DNA of 8,695 nt, from contig CAADWP010000180.1 of the NCBI GenBank assembly GCA_900752785.1, positions 1 to 8,695 on the forward strand. Reading direction: 5' to 3'. The notes under the pieces are model-generated. The model searched no databases. It was not told the DNA's origin and saw only the letters and a list, made by a program, of their open reading frames with translations. Positions 1 through 5,633 of the stretch are shown here, piece after piece. This stretch comes from an uncultured Ruminococcus sp. (lineage in GTDB: Bacteria > Bacillota > Clostridia > Oscillospirales > Ruminococcaceae). Every line of letters starts with the position of its first letter. Positions within the stretch are counted from its first letter, which is position 1. The position numbers were made by a program, and so were the translations under genes.

Positions 1-2311
1 GCTTAGCGTTCGGTTCAGCCAAAATCCATTTCTGGAGGAGTACTGCATCGGATATATTAAATTCTCCGTCTGAGTTGATGTCGCCTTTTAATGAATTTAC
101 TGTTATATCAAAAGTAGTCGATTTTCCCTCATATGTTACTGTAACTTTATTATCACCTAATTTCAGAACGTTTTTATCTACAGTAAATCCAGATGTAGTT
201 GTAAAAGACCTGCCTGTTTCATAAACTTGTTTTATGACTAAACCTTCTGTATTAAGTTTTTCACCAACATTATAGAGAAGCTTATCAGGAGTAGAAATAA
301 TTTCAAGTTTTACATATTTTTCTTCATCTACTTTTTCTATAGAAAATCTTTCCGGATCTACGCCTTTCACATAGTTCCATGTTGAAACATTCATTGTATT
401 TAAATCCATGTTAAATACGTTGTTTGAACACATTGCCTTTATGTAAATATCATCATCAATATTATAAAGGAAAAATCTTTGTGCAATATTATCGCTATCT
501 ATGCAAACTCCTACATTAGTCGCATTTGTTGTTCCGAAATTGACAATATCTAATGACTGATCGACATCATAGTATGACATTATTTTGTAACTTCCATTGT
601 CCATCCTCACAAAGCACCATGTCTGTTCTTCCTCATATTCAGCATTTTCTCCTGCAAGATTAGCATTATATATATTTGAAAGTGCTTTTCCAGTTGCAGT
701 GTTTATAATTTTTGCAAAGAAGTATTCCCCGATATCATTTGGCATATTTCCGTCTAAATCAATTCGATAAAATTCAAATACCTGCGCAGTGCTCTCACAA
801 AAATACCATAAATTTGCATTTGCACCATTTTTTACTCCACCATTCATATCAAGAACATAATTACCCAATGCCGATTTAAAATACATTCCACCATTAGGCG
901 CATAATATATATACCATTGTTGATTTATATCGCCGTGCGTTTCAAACAACATAATGTTAGTTCCATCTGATGTTTCTGCGTTTGCTACGTCAAGAGCATT
1001 AGTTCTATCATACGTTTCAATTGTGTAGCTTCCATTCTCATTTCTATGAAAATACCAGTATTGATTTTTTTCATCTGTAGGGCTATTAAATGTGGCATTA
1101 AAATTATTGTTTGTTAAAAGATATTTTGTGTTAACATTAGAAATTATTGCATAAAAATCTGTACCTACATCTAAATATGATCCCGGTAAATTTTTTATAA
1201 CCCTAAAGTTTATTACATTACTATCAGCCCAACCAGCACTATTATAAGCAGATACATAAACAGAATAATTACCTGGTTCATCAAATGATATATAGTAATC
1301 CCTGCCACAAGATTCCGTAATGATTCTCTCTCCCTCTTTATTAATTCCTATTGTGTAACTACTAATAGCTTCATGAGTTTCATCAGCGCTAAACCAAAAA
1401 TGAATCTGTTCACCACAACAAAAGTCTGTTCTATCATCCGTTGCTGAAATCCATGACCAAGATGGTGGCTGCGTCGGATTCATCTGCCCCTTAATAACCT
1501 CCACCAACTTATTGACAGTAGCCGGACCGGCGATGCCGTCGGCTTCAAGACCGTTGGCTTTCTGGAAATTGATTACCGCCTGCTTTGTCCCTGAACCAAA
1601 CTGACCGTCAACATCGAGACCTGCATTGTTTGCCTTATTTAAAGCCGTCTGTAACCAGCTTACTCCGCTTCCTCTTGAACCTGTTGACAGCAAAGGATTT
1701 CCGCTTGGGCGAGGGTATGGTATGCCTAATTCATCGTCGTTTTCAGGTGTGTATGCTCCATTGTAATACGGATGAATATAACACTGTACCTGACCGGTTG
1801 CAGTAGCATTACGGGTTTTTACATAATTTGTTTTATAGTTTCCGGTACTGCCGGCATTACCGCCAATTGTATAAACAGTGCTTCCGCTGACTTTATATAC
1901 AATTTCAACATGGTCATACGGACCGGAAACGCTATTCCAGTCAAAAATACATATGTCTCCAACTTGCGGTGTAGAAGTTCTTTCACCTTTTATAGCAGAT
2001 GCTAAATCTACCACCCTGCCTTTCTCTGGAATAATTGCATCTTGTCCCGCAAGCCTTGCACAATCAGCTACAAACCATGCGCACCAATCCGAATTATAAC
2101 CTAATTGCGAACCGTTTTTCCCCTCTTGTGCAAAGGCAATATTAACCATATTTTGAGCCGGATCATTCCCTAATGAATAATTCGTACTAAAGCTCCCTGA
2201 CCTATTCTCTGCTTTAACTGCATCAGGCTTCACCAACGGCAAAATCATCAAACATACAACAAACGCAGTCAAAGCGGACACCAGCCTCGAAAATGATTTA
2301 CTCTTTTTCAT
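1..2311 (-). CDS. Secreted CHAP-domain peptidoglycan hydrolase with PG-binding, two ricin-type lectin domains, Ig-like domains and a dockerin (3' end outside window)
   Basis: The frame is open from the ATG at 2311-2309 to the left edge: 770 codons, no stop, no frameshift. Residues 1-34 are a Sec signal peptide (basic MKKSK, hydrophobic core, V-K-A cleavage site before E35). Residues ~50-170 form a CHAP amidase/endopeptidase domain, with Cys77 in DWCAWF, His134 in YDHVEIV and Asn152 in GGNAG as likely catalytic residues. Residues ~205-273 are a PG_binding_1 domain (LQTALN, DGQFGSGTKQAVINFQ, DGIAGPATV). Residues ~279-372 look Ig/PKD-like. Residues ~383-518 and ~528-660 are two ricin-type beta-trefoils; QxW is clear at 417-419, 464-466 and 563-565 and degenerate elsewhere (QVF, QRF, ERF). 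Residues ~664-738 resemble a bacterial Ig-like (Big_3) domain. Residues 743-764 are the first dockerin type I repeat (D744, N746, D748, D755). The ATG follows AAAGGAG (2320-2326) by 8 nt. I infer cleavage of cell-wall peptides or glycopeptide bonds outside the cell, with docking to a cohesin scaffold. The exact bond cut is unknown. Confidence 0.93.
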   Translation of the reverse strand, partial: MKKSKSFSRLVSALTAFVVCLMILPLVKPDAVKAENRSGSFSTNYSLGNDPAQNMVNIAFAQEGKNGSQLGYNSDWCAWFVADCARLAGQDAIIPEKGRVVDLASAIKGERTSTPQVGDICIFDWNSVSGPYDHVEIVYKVSGSTVYTIGGNAGSTGNYKTNYVKTRNATATGQVQCYIHPYYNGAYTPENDDELGIPYPRPSGNPLLSTGSRGSGVSWLQTALNKANNAGLDVDGQFGSGTKQAVINFQKANGLEADGIAGPATVNKLVEVIKGQMNPTQPPSWSWISATDDRTDFCCGEQIHFWFSADETHEAISSYTIGINKEGERIITESCGRDYYISFDEPGNYSVYVSAYNSAGWADSNVINFRVIKNLPGSYLDVGTDFYAIISNVNTKYLLTNNNFNATFNSPTDEKNQYWYFHRNENGSYTIETYDRTNALDVANAETSDGTNIMLFETHGDINQQWYIYYAPNGGMYFKSALGNYVLDMNGGVKNGANANLWYFCESTAQVFEFYRIDLDGNMPNDIGEYFFAKIINTATGKALSNIYNANLAGENAEYEEEQTWCFVRMDNGSYKIMSYYDVDQSLDIVNFGTTNATNVGVCIDSDNIAQRFFLYNIDDDIYIKAMCSNNVFNMDLNTMNVSTWNYVKGVDPERFSIEKVDEEKYVKLEIISTPDKLLYNVGEKLNTEGLVIKQVYETGRSFTTTSGFTVDKNVLKLGDNKVTVTYEGKSTTFDITVNSLKGDINSDGEFNISDAVLLQKWILAEPNAK

Positions 2312-2387
2312 AAAATCAACTCCTTTAAAAACATTTTAATTTGCGGAATAAAAGAAATCCCAAAATGATATAATAACAAATGTATAA

Positions 2388-2397
2388 TCATATCTGA
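2388..2397. promoter_or_regulatory. Imperfect third copy of the TCATATATGA palindrome
   Basis: TCATATCTGA differs at one position from the exact decamer found at 2450-2459 and 2483-2492. It lies at about +8 to +17 of the predicted hydrolase transcript, where a bound protein would block transcription. The sequence is A/T-rich, so this copy alone could be chance. Confidence 0.35.
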
Positions 2398-2410
2398 CTT
2401 CTTTTATATA

Positions 2411-2439
2411 ATTATAACCTATTAAGATTAAAATGTCAA
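2411..2439 (-). promoter_or_regulatory. Perfect-consensus sigma-A promoter of the CHAP-dockerin gene
   Basis: On the minus strand TTGACA (2439-2434) is followed by exactly 17 nt and TATAAT (2416-2411), matching consensus at all twelve positions. The expected transcription start is near 2404, giving a leader of about 90 nt before the ATG at 2311. A promoter this strong would normally be held in check by a regulator, which fits the palindromes around it. Confidence 0.85.
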
Positions 2440-2444
2440 TACTT

Positions 2445-2464
2445 TTTTATCATATATGATAAAA
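2445..2464. promoter_or_regulatory. 20-bp perfect palindrome, candidate operator between the divergent genes
   Basis: TTTTATCATATATGATAAAA is a perfect 20-bp inverted repeat centred at 2454/2455, with core TCATATATGA. It begins 5 bp upstream of the hydrolase -35, about -41 to -60 from the predicted start, a position typical for an activator contacting RNA polymerase. On the plus strand it contains TATGAT (2455-2460), a possible -10 for the regulator gene, though no good -35 is visible. The likely binder is the adjacent XRE protein, by inference from position and repetition. Confidence 0.6.
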
Positions 2465-2481
2465 TTAATCCAGAAAGGAGT

Positions 2482-2493
2482 GTCATATATGAC
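2482..2493. promoter_or_regulatory. 12-bp palindrome over the XRE start codon, second exact operator copy
   Basis: GTCATATATGAC is a perfect 12-bp palindrome containing the same TCATATATGA decamer as the 20-bp site. The two decamers are 33 bp apart start to start, about three helical turns, so dimers would lie on the same DNA face. It covers the ATG at 2489-2491 and starts just after the ribosome binding site, which suits autorepression of the regulator. Confidence 0.55.
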
Positions 2494-2827
2494 TTATCAC
2501 AGAATTAAAGATTTGAGAGAGGATTCGGACAAAACACAGACAGAACTCGCCAATTATCTTGGTACAACTGCTCAATATTATGGAAAATATGAAAAAGGCG
2601 AGCGCGAACTGCCATTCTCACGTGCAATTCAGCTTGCGGACTATTATAATGTAAGTCTTGACTATCTTGCCGGACGATGTCCTTATAAAAACGGTCAGTT
2701 GTTCGATGATGATGAAAAGGAAATTATAGTTAACTGGAGAAACCTATCCGAACGAAACAAAGGAAAGGTAGAATATCTCATAAGTGAACTTCTTGAAACA
2801 CAGGCTCGGAAAAAAGAAGCATTATAA
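2489..2827 (+). CDS. XRE-family helix-turn-helix transcriptional regulator
   Basis: This is a 112-residue DNA-binding protein. Residues ~4-62 are a Cro/C1-type helix-turn-helix (KDLREDSDKTQTELANYLGT, then YGKYEKGERELPFSRAIQLADYYNVSLDYLAG). Residues ~73-105 form a short helical tail (NWRNLSERNKGKVEYLISELLE) that probably supports dimerisation. I chose the ATG at 2489 because AGAAAGGAG ends 8 nt before it. An upstream in-frame ATG at 2456 lacks a ribosome binding site and lies inside the 20-bp palindrome. The gene is divergent from the CHAP-dockerin gene and is flanked by repeated TCATATATGA palindromes, so it probably controls itself and perhaps the hydrolase. No ligand-binding or protease domain is present, so the inducing signal is unknown. 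A phage or mobile-element origin is possible, but no neighbour supports it. Confidence 0.9.
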   Translation: MTYHRIKDLREDSDKTQTELANYLGTTAQYYGKYEKGERELPFSRAIQLADYYNVSLDYLAGRCPYKNGQLFDDDEKEIIVNWRNLSERNKGKVEYLISELLETQARKKEAL

Positions 2828-2845
2828 AGATAAGCAATTTTTGAT

Positions 2846-2862
2846 AGCAACAACGAGTTGCT
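2846..2862. repeat. Short inverted repeat upstream of the second regulator
   Basis: AGCAAC (2846-2851) and GTTGCT (2857-2862) are perfect 6-bp arms around AACGA. The right arm touches the -35 hexamer at 2862-2867. No T-run follows, so it is not a typical terminator for the first regulator. It could be an operator for the XRE-zinc ribbon protein, or chance. Confidence 0.3.
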
Positions 2863-2890
2863 TGCAATAACACAAAAAGAATGATATAAT
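2862..2890 (+). promoter_or_regulatory. Sigma-A promoter of the XRE-zinc ribbon gene
   Basis: TTGCAA (2862-2867) and a perfect TATAAT (2885-2890) are separated by 17 nt. The ATG lies 20 nt after the -10, leaving a leader of about 14 nt that barely holds the Shine-Dalgarno. This gives the second regulator its own transcription, separate from the first. Confidence 0.65.
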
Positions 2891-2910
2891 AGCCTTGAGG
2901 TGAGAGTTAT

Positions 2911-3363
2911 ATGAAAACCAAAGACGTTATACTTAAATTGCGAACTAAAAACGAGCTGTCCCAGGAGGAGCTTGCTGAAAAAACCTTTGTGACCCGACAG
3001 GCTGTTTCTCGTTGGGAAAACGGTGAAACTGTTCCAAACACCGAAACACTCAAACTGCTTTCAAAGCTATTTGATGTTTCTATCAATACGCTGCTCGGTT
3101 CCCCGAGAAAACTAATATGCCAATGCTGTGGTATGCCGCTTGATGATTCTTCAATCAGCAGAGAAATTGATTATACATTTAATGAAGAATATTGCAAGTG
3201 GTGCTACACCGACGGTAAATTTGCTTACTCAAACATAGAGGATTTGATAGATTTCCTATCTCAGCACATGGCAAATGAAAACTTTACCCCCGATCAGGCT
3301 CAAGAGTATCTTCGTTCAATTCTGCCTAAGCTTAACCATTGGAAAAATAATGCTCAAAATTAA
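2911..3363 (+). CDS. XRE helix-turn-helix regulator fused to a C-terminal zinc ribbon
   Basis: This 150-residue protein starts with a Cro/C1-type helix-turn-helix at residues ~5-63 (NELSQEELAEKTFVTRQAVSRWENG, then VPNTETLKLLSKLFDVSINTLLG). Residues ~69-105 form a zinc ribbon with C70-x2-C73 (CQCCGMPL) and C95-x2-C98 (YCKWCYTDGKF), typical of the putative zinc-ribbon family often written zf-ribbon_2. The remaining ~45 residues are predicted helical. I infer a DNA-binding regulator whose zinc ribbon is structural or senses metal or redox state; the target is not evident. The ATG at 2911 follows AGGTGA by 7 nt, and the gene has its own promoter and terminator. It sits 83 bp after the first XRE gene, in the same direction. 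A short-spaced operon by read-through is possible because no terminator is seen between them. Confidence 0.9.
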   Translation: MKTKDVILKLRTKNELSQEELAEKTFVTRQAVSRWENGETVPNTETLKLLSKLFDVSINTLLGSPRKLICQCCGMPLDDSSISREIDYTFNEEYCKWCYTDGKFAYSNIEDLIDFLSQHMANENFTPDQAQEYLRSILPKLNHWKNNAQN

Positions 3364-3373
3364 ATAAAAAACG

Positions 3374-3409
3374 TCTCAGCGCTGATTAATTTCTCTGCTG
3401 AGATTTTTT
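3374..3409 (+). terminator. Intrinsic terminator after the XRE-zinc ribbon gene, possibly bidirectional
   Basis: A 7-bp perfect stem, TCTCAGC (3374-3380) with GCTGAGA (3397-3403), has a 16-nt loop and is followed directly by six T residues (3404-3409). Six A residues at 3366-3371 give a U-run on the other strand too, two bases from the stem. It can therefore also stop leftward transcription that escapes the terminator at 3429-3466. Confidence 0.8.
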
Positions 3410-3428
3410 ATATTAAAAGCTGCGTCAT

Positions 3429-3466
3429 AAAAGAAAAAGACTGCGTAACGCCTATGTTACACAGCC
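3429..3466 (-). terminator. Intrinsic terminator of the transketolase operon
   Basis: The arms 3456-3466 and 3439-3449 enclose a 6-nt loop. Read as minus-strand RNA, all 11 positions pair, two of them as G.U wobbles, and a U-rich tail follows (3438-3429). Read as plus-strand RNA the same two positions become A-C mismatches, so the structure is built for leftward transcription. It starts about 44 bp after the tktC stop. Confidence 0.88.
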
Positions 3467-3509
3467 TTTTTTCAAAATCACATTTAATATCATGCATCGC
3501 AATAGCGAA

Positions 3510-4460
3510 TTATTTTTTCAAAGCAACAGCTTCCCTTGCCTTATTTGCAATATTCTCAGCAGAAAGTCCAAACTTTTTCAGAAGCTCGACAGCAGGACCG
3601 GAATATCCAAACTCGTCATTTACGCCGACCTTCACAACAGGCACGGGACAGCACTCTGTTACCGCCTCGGCAACAGCCGAACCCAGTCCGCCTATTACGC
3701 TATGCTCCTCGGCAGTAACTATAACTCCGGTTTCCTCCGCACACTTGCAAATAAGCTCTTTATCAAGAGGCTTTATAGTGTGAATATTCACAACTCTTAC
3801 GGAAATTCCCTCCGTTTCGAGAGACTTTGCTGCCTCAAGAGCCTCGTTGACCATAAGACCTGTAGCAACGATCGTTATGTCAGAGCCGTCTTTCATTGTA
3901 ACGCCCTTGCCAAGCTCAAATTTATAGCTTGCACTGTCGTTTATGATCGGAGCTGCAAGCCGTCCGAAACGCATATAAACAGGACCATTGAAATCCAGCG
4001 CCGCCTTAACAGCCGCGCGCGCCTCAACATCGTCGCAGGGATTTATGATAGTCATTCCGGGAATCGTGCGCATAAGCGCGATATCCTCGTTGCACTGATG
4101 AGTTGCTCCGTCCTCGCCGACAGAAATTCCTGCATGAGTTGCGCCGATCTTCACATTAAGATGAGGATATCCGATAGAATTCCGCACGATCTCAAAAGCG
4201 CGTCCGGCTGCAAACATTGCGAAAGTGCTTGCGAACGGTATTTTTCCGCAGGATGCCAATCCCGCGGCTACTCCCATCATATTAGCCTCGGCAATACCGC
4301 AGTCGAAGAAACGGTCGGGATAAGACTTTTTGAAAATTCCCGTTTTTGTAGCTGCCGCAAGATCGGCGTCAAGGACAACAAGATCTTTATATTCCTCGGC
4401 AAGATCTCTAAGAGCCTCGCCGTAGCTCTCTCTGGTAGCTTTTTTAATAACGTCTGCCAT
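3510..4460 (-). CDS. Transketolase, C-terminal subunit
   Basis: This 316-residue protein carries the pyrimidine-binding domain of transketolase (residues ~8-175) and the C-terminal transketolase domain (~190-305). The conserved stretch FFDCGIAEANMMGVAAG contains Glu58, which activates the thiamine diphosphate cofactor. GATHAGISVGEDGATHQ and YMRFGR are further family signatures. It should pair with the upstream subunit to move two-carbon ketol units between sugar phosphates in the cytosolic non-oxidative pentose phosphate pathway (EC 2.2.1.1). The start at 4460 lies 4 bp after the stop of the N-terminal gene, and its GGAGG (4469-4474 region) lies inside that gene's last codons, so translation is probably coupled. 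Two-gene transketolases are common in Clostridia. Specialised relatives (apulose-phosphate or sulfo-sugar transketolases) look similar, but no matching pathway genes are nearby. Confidence 0.96.
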   Translation of the reverse strand: MADVIKKATRESYGEALRDLAEEYKDLVVLDADLAAATKTGIFKKSYPDRFFDCGIAEANMMGVAAGLASCGKIPFASTFAMFAAGRAFEIVRNSIGYPHLNVKIGATHAGISVGEDGATHQCNEDIALMRTIPGMTIINPCDDVEARAAVKAALDFNGPVYMRFGRLAAPIINDSASYKFELGKGVTMKDGSDITIVATGLMVNEALEAAKSLETEGISVRVVNIHTIKPLDKELICKCAEETGVIVTAEEHSVIGGLGSAVAEAVTECCPVPVVKVGVNDEFGYSGPAVELLKKFGLSAENIANKAREAVALKK

Positions 4461-4464
4461 TGTC

Positions 4465-5304
4465 TCAGCCCTCCAATTTCTCTAACTGTGCGTTAAGCTC
4501 CGACATTGCCTGATCGTACTGCTCCTTATTGGGAGCTGTGCCATGCCAGCCTACCTGATTTTCCATGAATGAAACGCCCTTGCCCTTAATTGATTTCTGG
4601 ATAATAGCGACAGGCTTGCCGCTAACTGATGCAGCTTCTTCAAAAGCAGCGTCAATACTGTCAAAGTCGTGAGCGTCCATAGTTATAACGTGCCAGCCGA
4701 ATGCGATAAATTTATCGGTAATAGGCTCAGGAGAGCATACCTCGGTTATCTTTCCGTCTATCTGAAGACCGTTGTTATCAACAATAGCTACAAGATTGTC
4801 AAGCTTATAATGAGCGGCAAACATAGCTGCTTCCCATACCTGTCCCTCCTCGATCTCTCCGTCTCCGAGAATCGTATATACCTTATACGACTTTCCGTCC
4901 GTCTTACCTGCAAGCGCCATTCCGCAGGCAGCCGAAATTCCCTGACCGAGAGAGCCGCTTGACATATCAACACCCGGAATATGGATACAAGGATGTCCCT
5001 GAAGCAGCGCGCCGATGTGACGAAGCGATTTAAGCTCATCTTCGGGGAAATAGCCTTTCTGTGCAAGAACAGAATAAAGCGCTGGTGCAGTATGTCCCTT
5101 TGACAGTACAAAACGATCCCTTTCGGGAGCATCGGGATTTTGAGGATCGACATTCATCTTGTTAAAATAGAGATACGTCAAAGTGTCGCTGATCGAAAGC
5201 GAACCGCCCGGATGTCCCGATTTTGCGTTATACGTTCCCTCGATAACGCCCTTTCTTACCTTGCAGGCTGTTTTTTGCAGACTTTTTTTAATTGATGCGT
5301 CCAT
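4465..5304 (-). CDS. Transketolase, N-terminal subunit
   Basis: This 279-residue protein is the diphosphate-binding half of transketolase. Visible marks are SGHPGGS with His31, SKGHTAPALY with His71, GQGISAACGMALA, and the thiamine-diphosphate/Mg motif from GDG (147-149) to NN (177-178). It works as a complex with the C-terminal subunit. I placed the start at the ATG at 5304 because GGAGG lies 5 nt upstream of it. An in-frame ATG at 5316 would add MEDI but has no ribosome binding site and contributes the GGAGG itself. The stop of the preceding small membrane-protein gene is only 15 bp upstream, so the three genes form one operon. The combined length of both halves (595 residues) is a little shorter than one-chain transketolases (about 660-670). 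Confidence 0.95.
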   Translation of the reverse strand: MDASIKKSLQKTACKVRKGVIEGTYNAKSGHPGGSLSISDTLTYLYFNKMNVDPQNPDAPERDRFVLSKGHTAPALYSVLAQKGYFPEDELKSLRHIGALLQGHPCIHIPGVDMSSGSLGQGISAACGMALAGKTDGKSYKVYTILGDGEIEEGQVWEAAMFAAHYKLDNLVAIVDNNGLQIDGKITEVCSPEPITDKFIAFGWHVITMDAHDFDSIDAAFEEAASVSGKPVAIIQKSIKGKGVSFMENQVGWHGTAPNKEQYDQAMSELNAQLEKLEG

Positions 5305-5319
5305 GATATCCTCCATAAT

Positions 5320-5457
5320 TTAAAGTTCTTCATCGGCATAACCGTATGTCATGCGTTCCTCAGATCGTCTCTGCGCTTCCTTCGACTTTTTAACATATCC
5401 AAGCATTGACGGAACAAGAATTACAAATGCCAATAAAATTGCAAAAAGCTTACCCAT
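5320..5457 (-). CDS. Small single-pass membrane protein leading the transketolase operon
   Basis: This gene encodes 45 residues and begins at the ATG at 5457. AAGGAGGTG (5462-5470), almost a full match to the 16S rRNA anti-Shine-Dalgarno, sits just upstream, which strongly supports translation. Residues ~4-22 (LFAILLAFVILVPSMLGYV) form one hydrophobic helix. A basic stretch follows (KKSKEAQRRSEER) and then an acidic end (ADEEL). By the positive-inside rule the C-terminus should be cytoplasmic. The stop lies 15 bp before the transketolase N-subunit start, and a promoter lies 49 bp upstream. I do not recognise the family and assign no function. A membrane tether or modulator for the following enzyme is only a guess. 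A cleaved signal peptide is unlikely, because there is no typical cleavage site or mature protein. Confidence 0.8.
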   Translation of the reverse strand: MGKLFAILLAFVILVPSMLGYVKKSKEAQRRSEERMTYGYADEEL

Positions 5458-5505
5458 AATACACCTCCTTACGGATATAAATAAACATAAAAATCATTTT
5501 ATTAT

Positions 5506-5534
5506 ATTTTAACACAGAAAAAACAATTTGTCTA
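5506..5534 (-). promoter_or_regulatory. Sigma-A-like promoter of the transketolase operon
   Basis: On the minus strand TAGACA (5534-5529) and TAAAAT (5511-5506) are spaced by 17 nt, each one mismatch from consensus. The predicted start near 5500 gives a leader of about 42 nt to the small membrane-protein ATG. It is the best promoter in the 176-bp gap between the HAD phosphatase gene and this operon. Confidence 0.6.
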
Positions 5535-5633
5535 TGCAATACTTGCCTTAAATTTATCCGAAAATTGCTGAATTAACCGGACTGTCTTCATTTTCCAAGT
5601 TACAGCGGTCATACTCTACACTGTGTGATTATT

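Noticed and set aside
1585..2099. Several plus-strand open frames of 73-77 codons opposite the CHAP and PG-binding region
   Set aside because: The minus-strand frame carries clear domains throughout. These frames have no ribosome binding sites or family features.
1..2311. The hydrolase as a phage endolysin or prophage remnant
   Set aside because: CHAP plus PG-binding occurs in endolysins, but the signal peptide, lectin trefoils and dockerin point to a secreted host protein, and no holin, tail or integrase gene is present.
2348..2407. A 9-bp inverted repeat (ATAAAAGAA / TTCTTTTAT) as a possible leader structure or riboswitch
   Set aside because: It is almost all A/T, has a 42-nt loop, and one arm straddles the predicted transcription start, so a stable RNA fold is unlikely. 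No riboswitch motif was recognised.
2456..2488. An upstream ATG extending the first XRE regulator by 11 residues
   Set aside because: No ribosome binding site precedes it, it falls within the 20-bp palindrome, and the ATG at 2489 has AGAAAGGAG at good spacing.
3492..4496. A 334-codon open frame on the plus strand opposite the transketolase C-subunit
   Set aside because: It mirrors almost the whole of a well-conserved gene, has no recognisable domain, and its sequence is rich in Ser, Arg, Cys and His as expected for an antisense shadow.
5458..5633. A terminator for the HAD phosphatase gene
   Set aside because: Only short imperfect pairings (for example ACAG/CTGT) without a U-run were found, so nothing could be supported.
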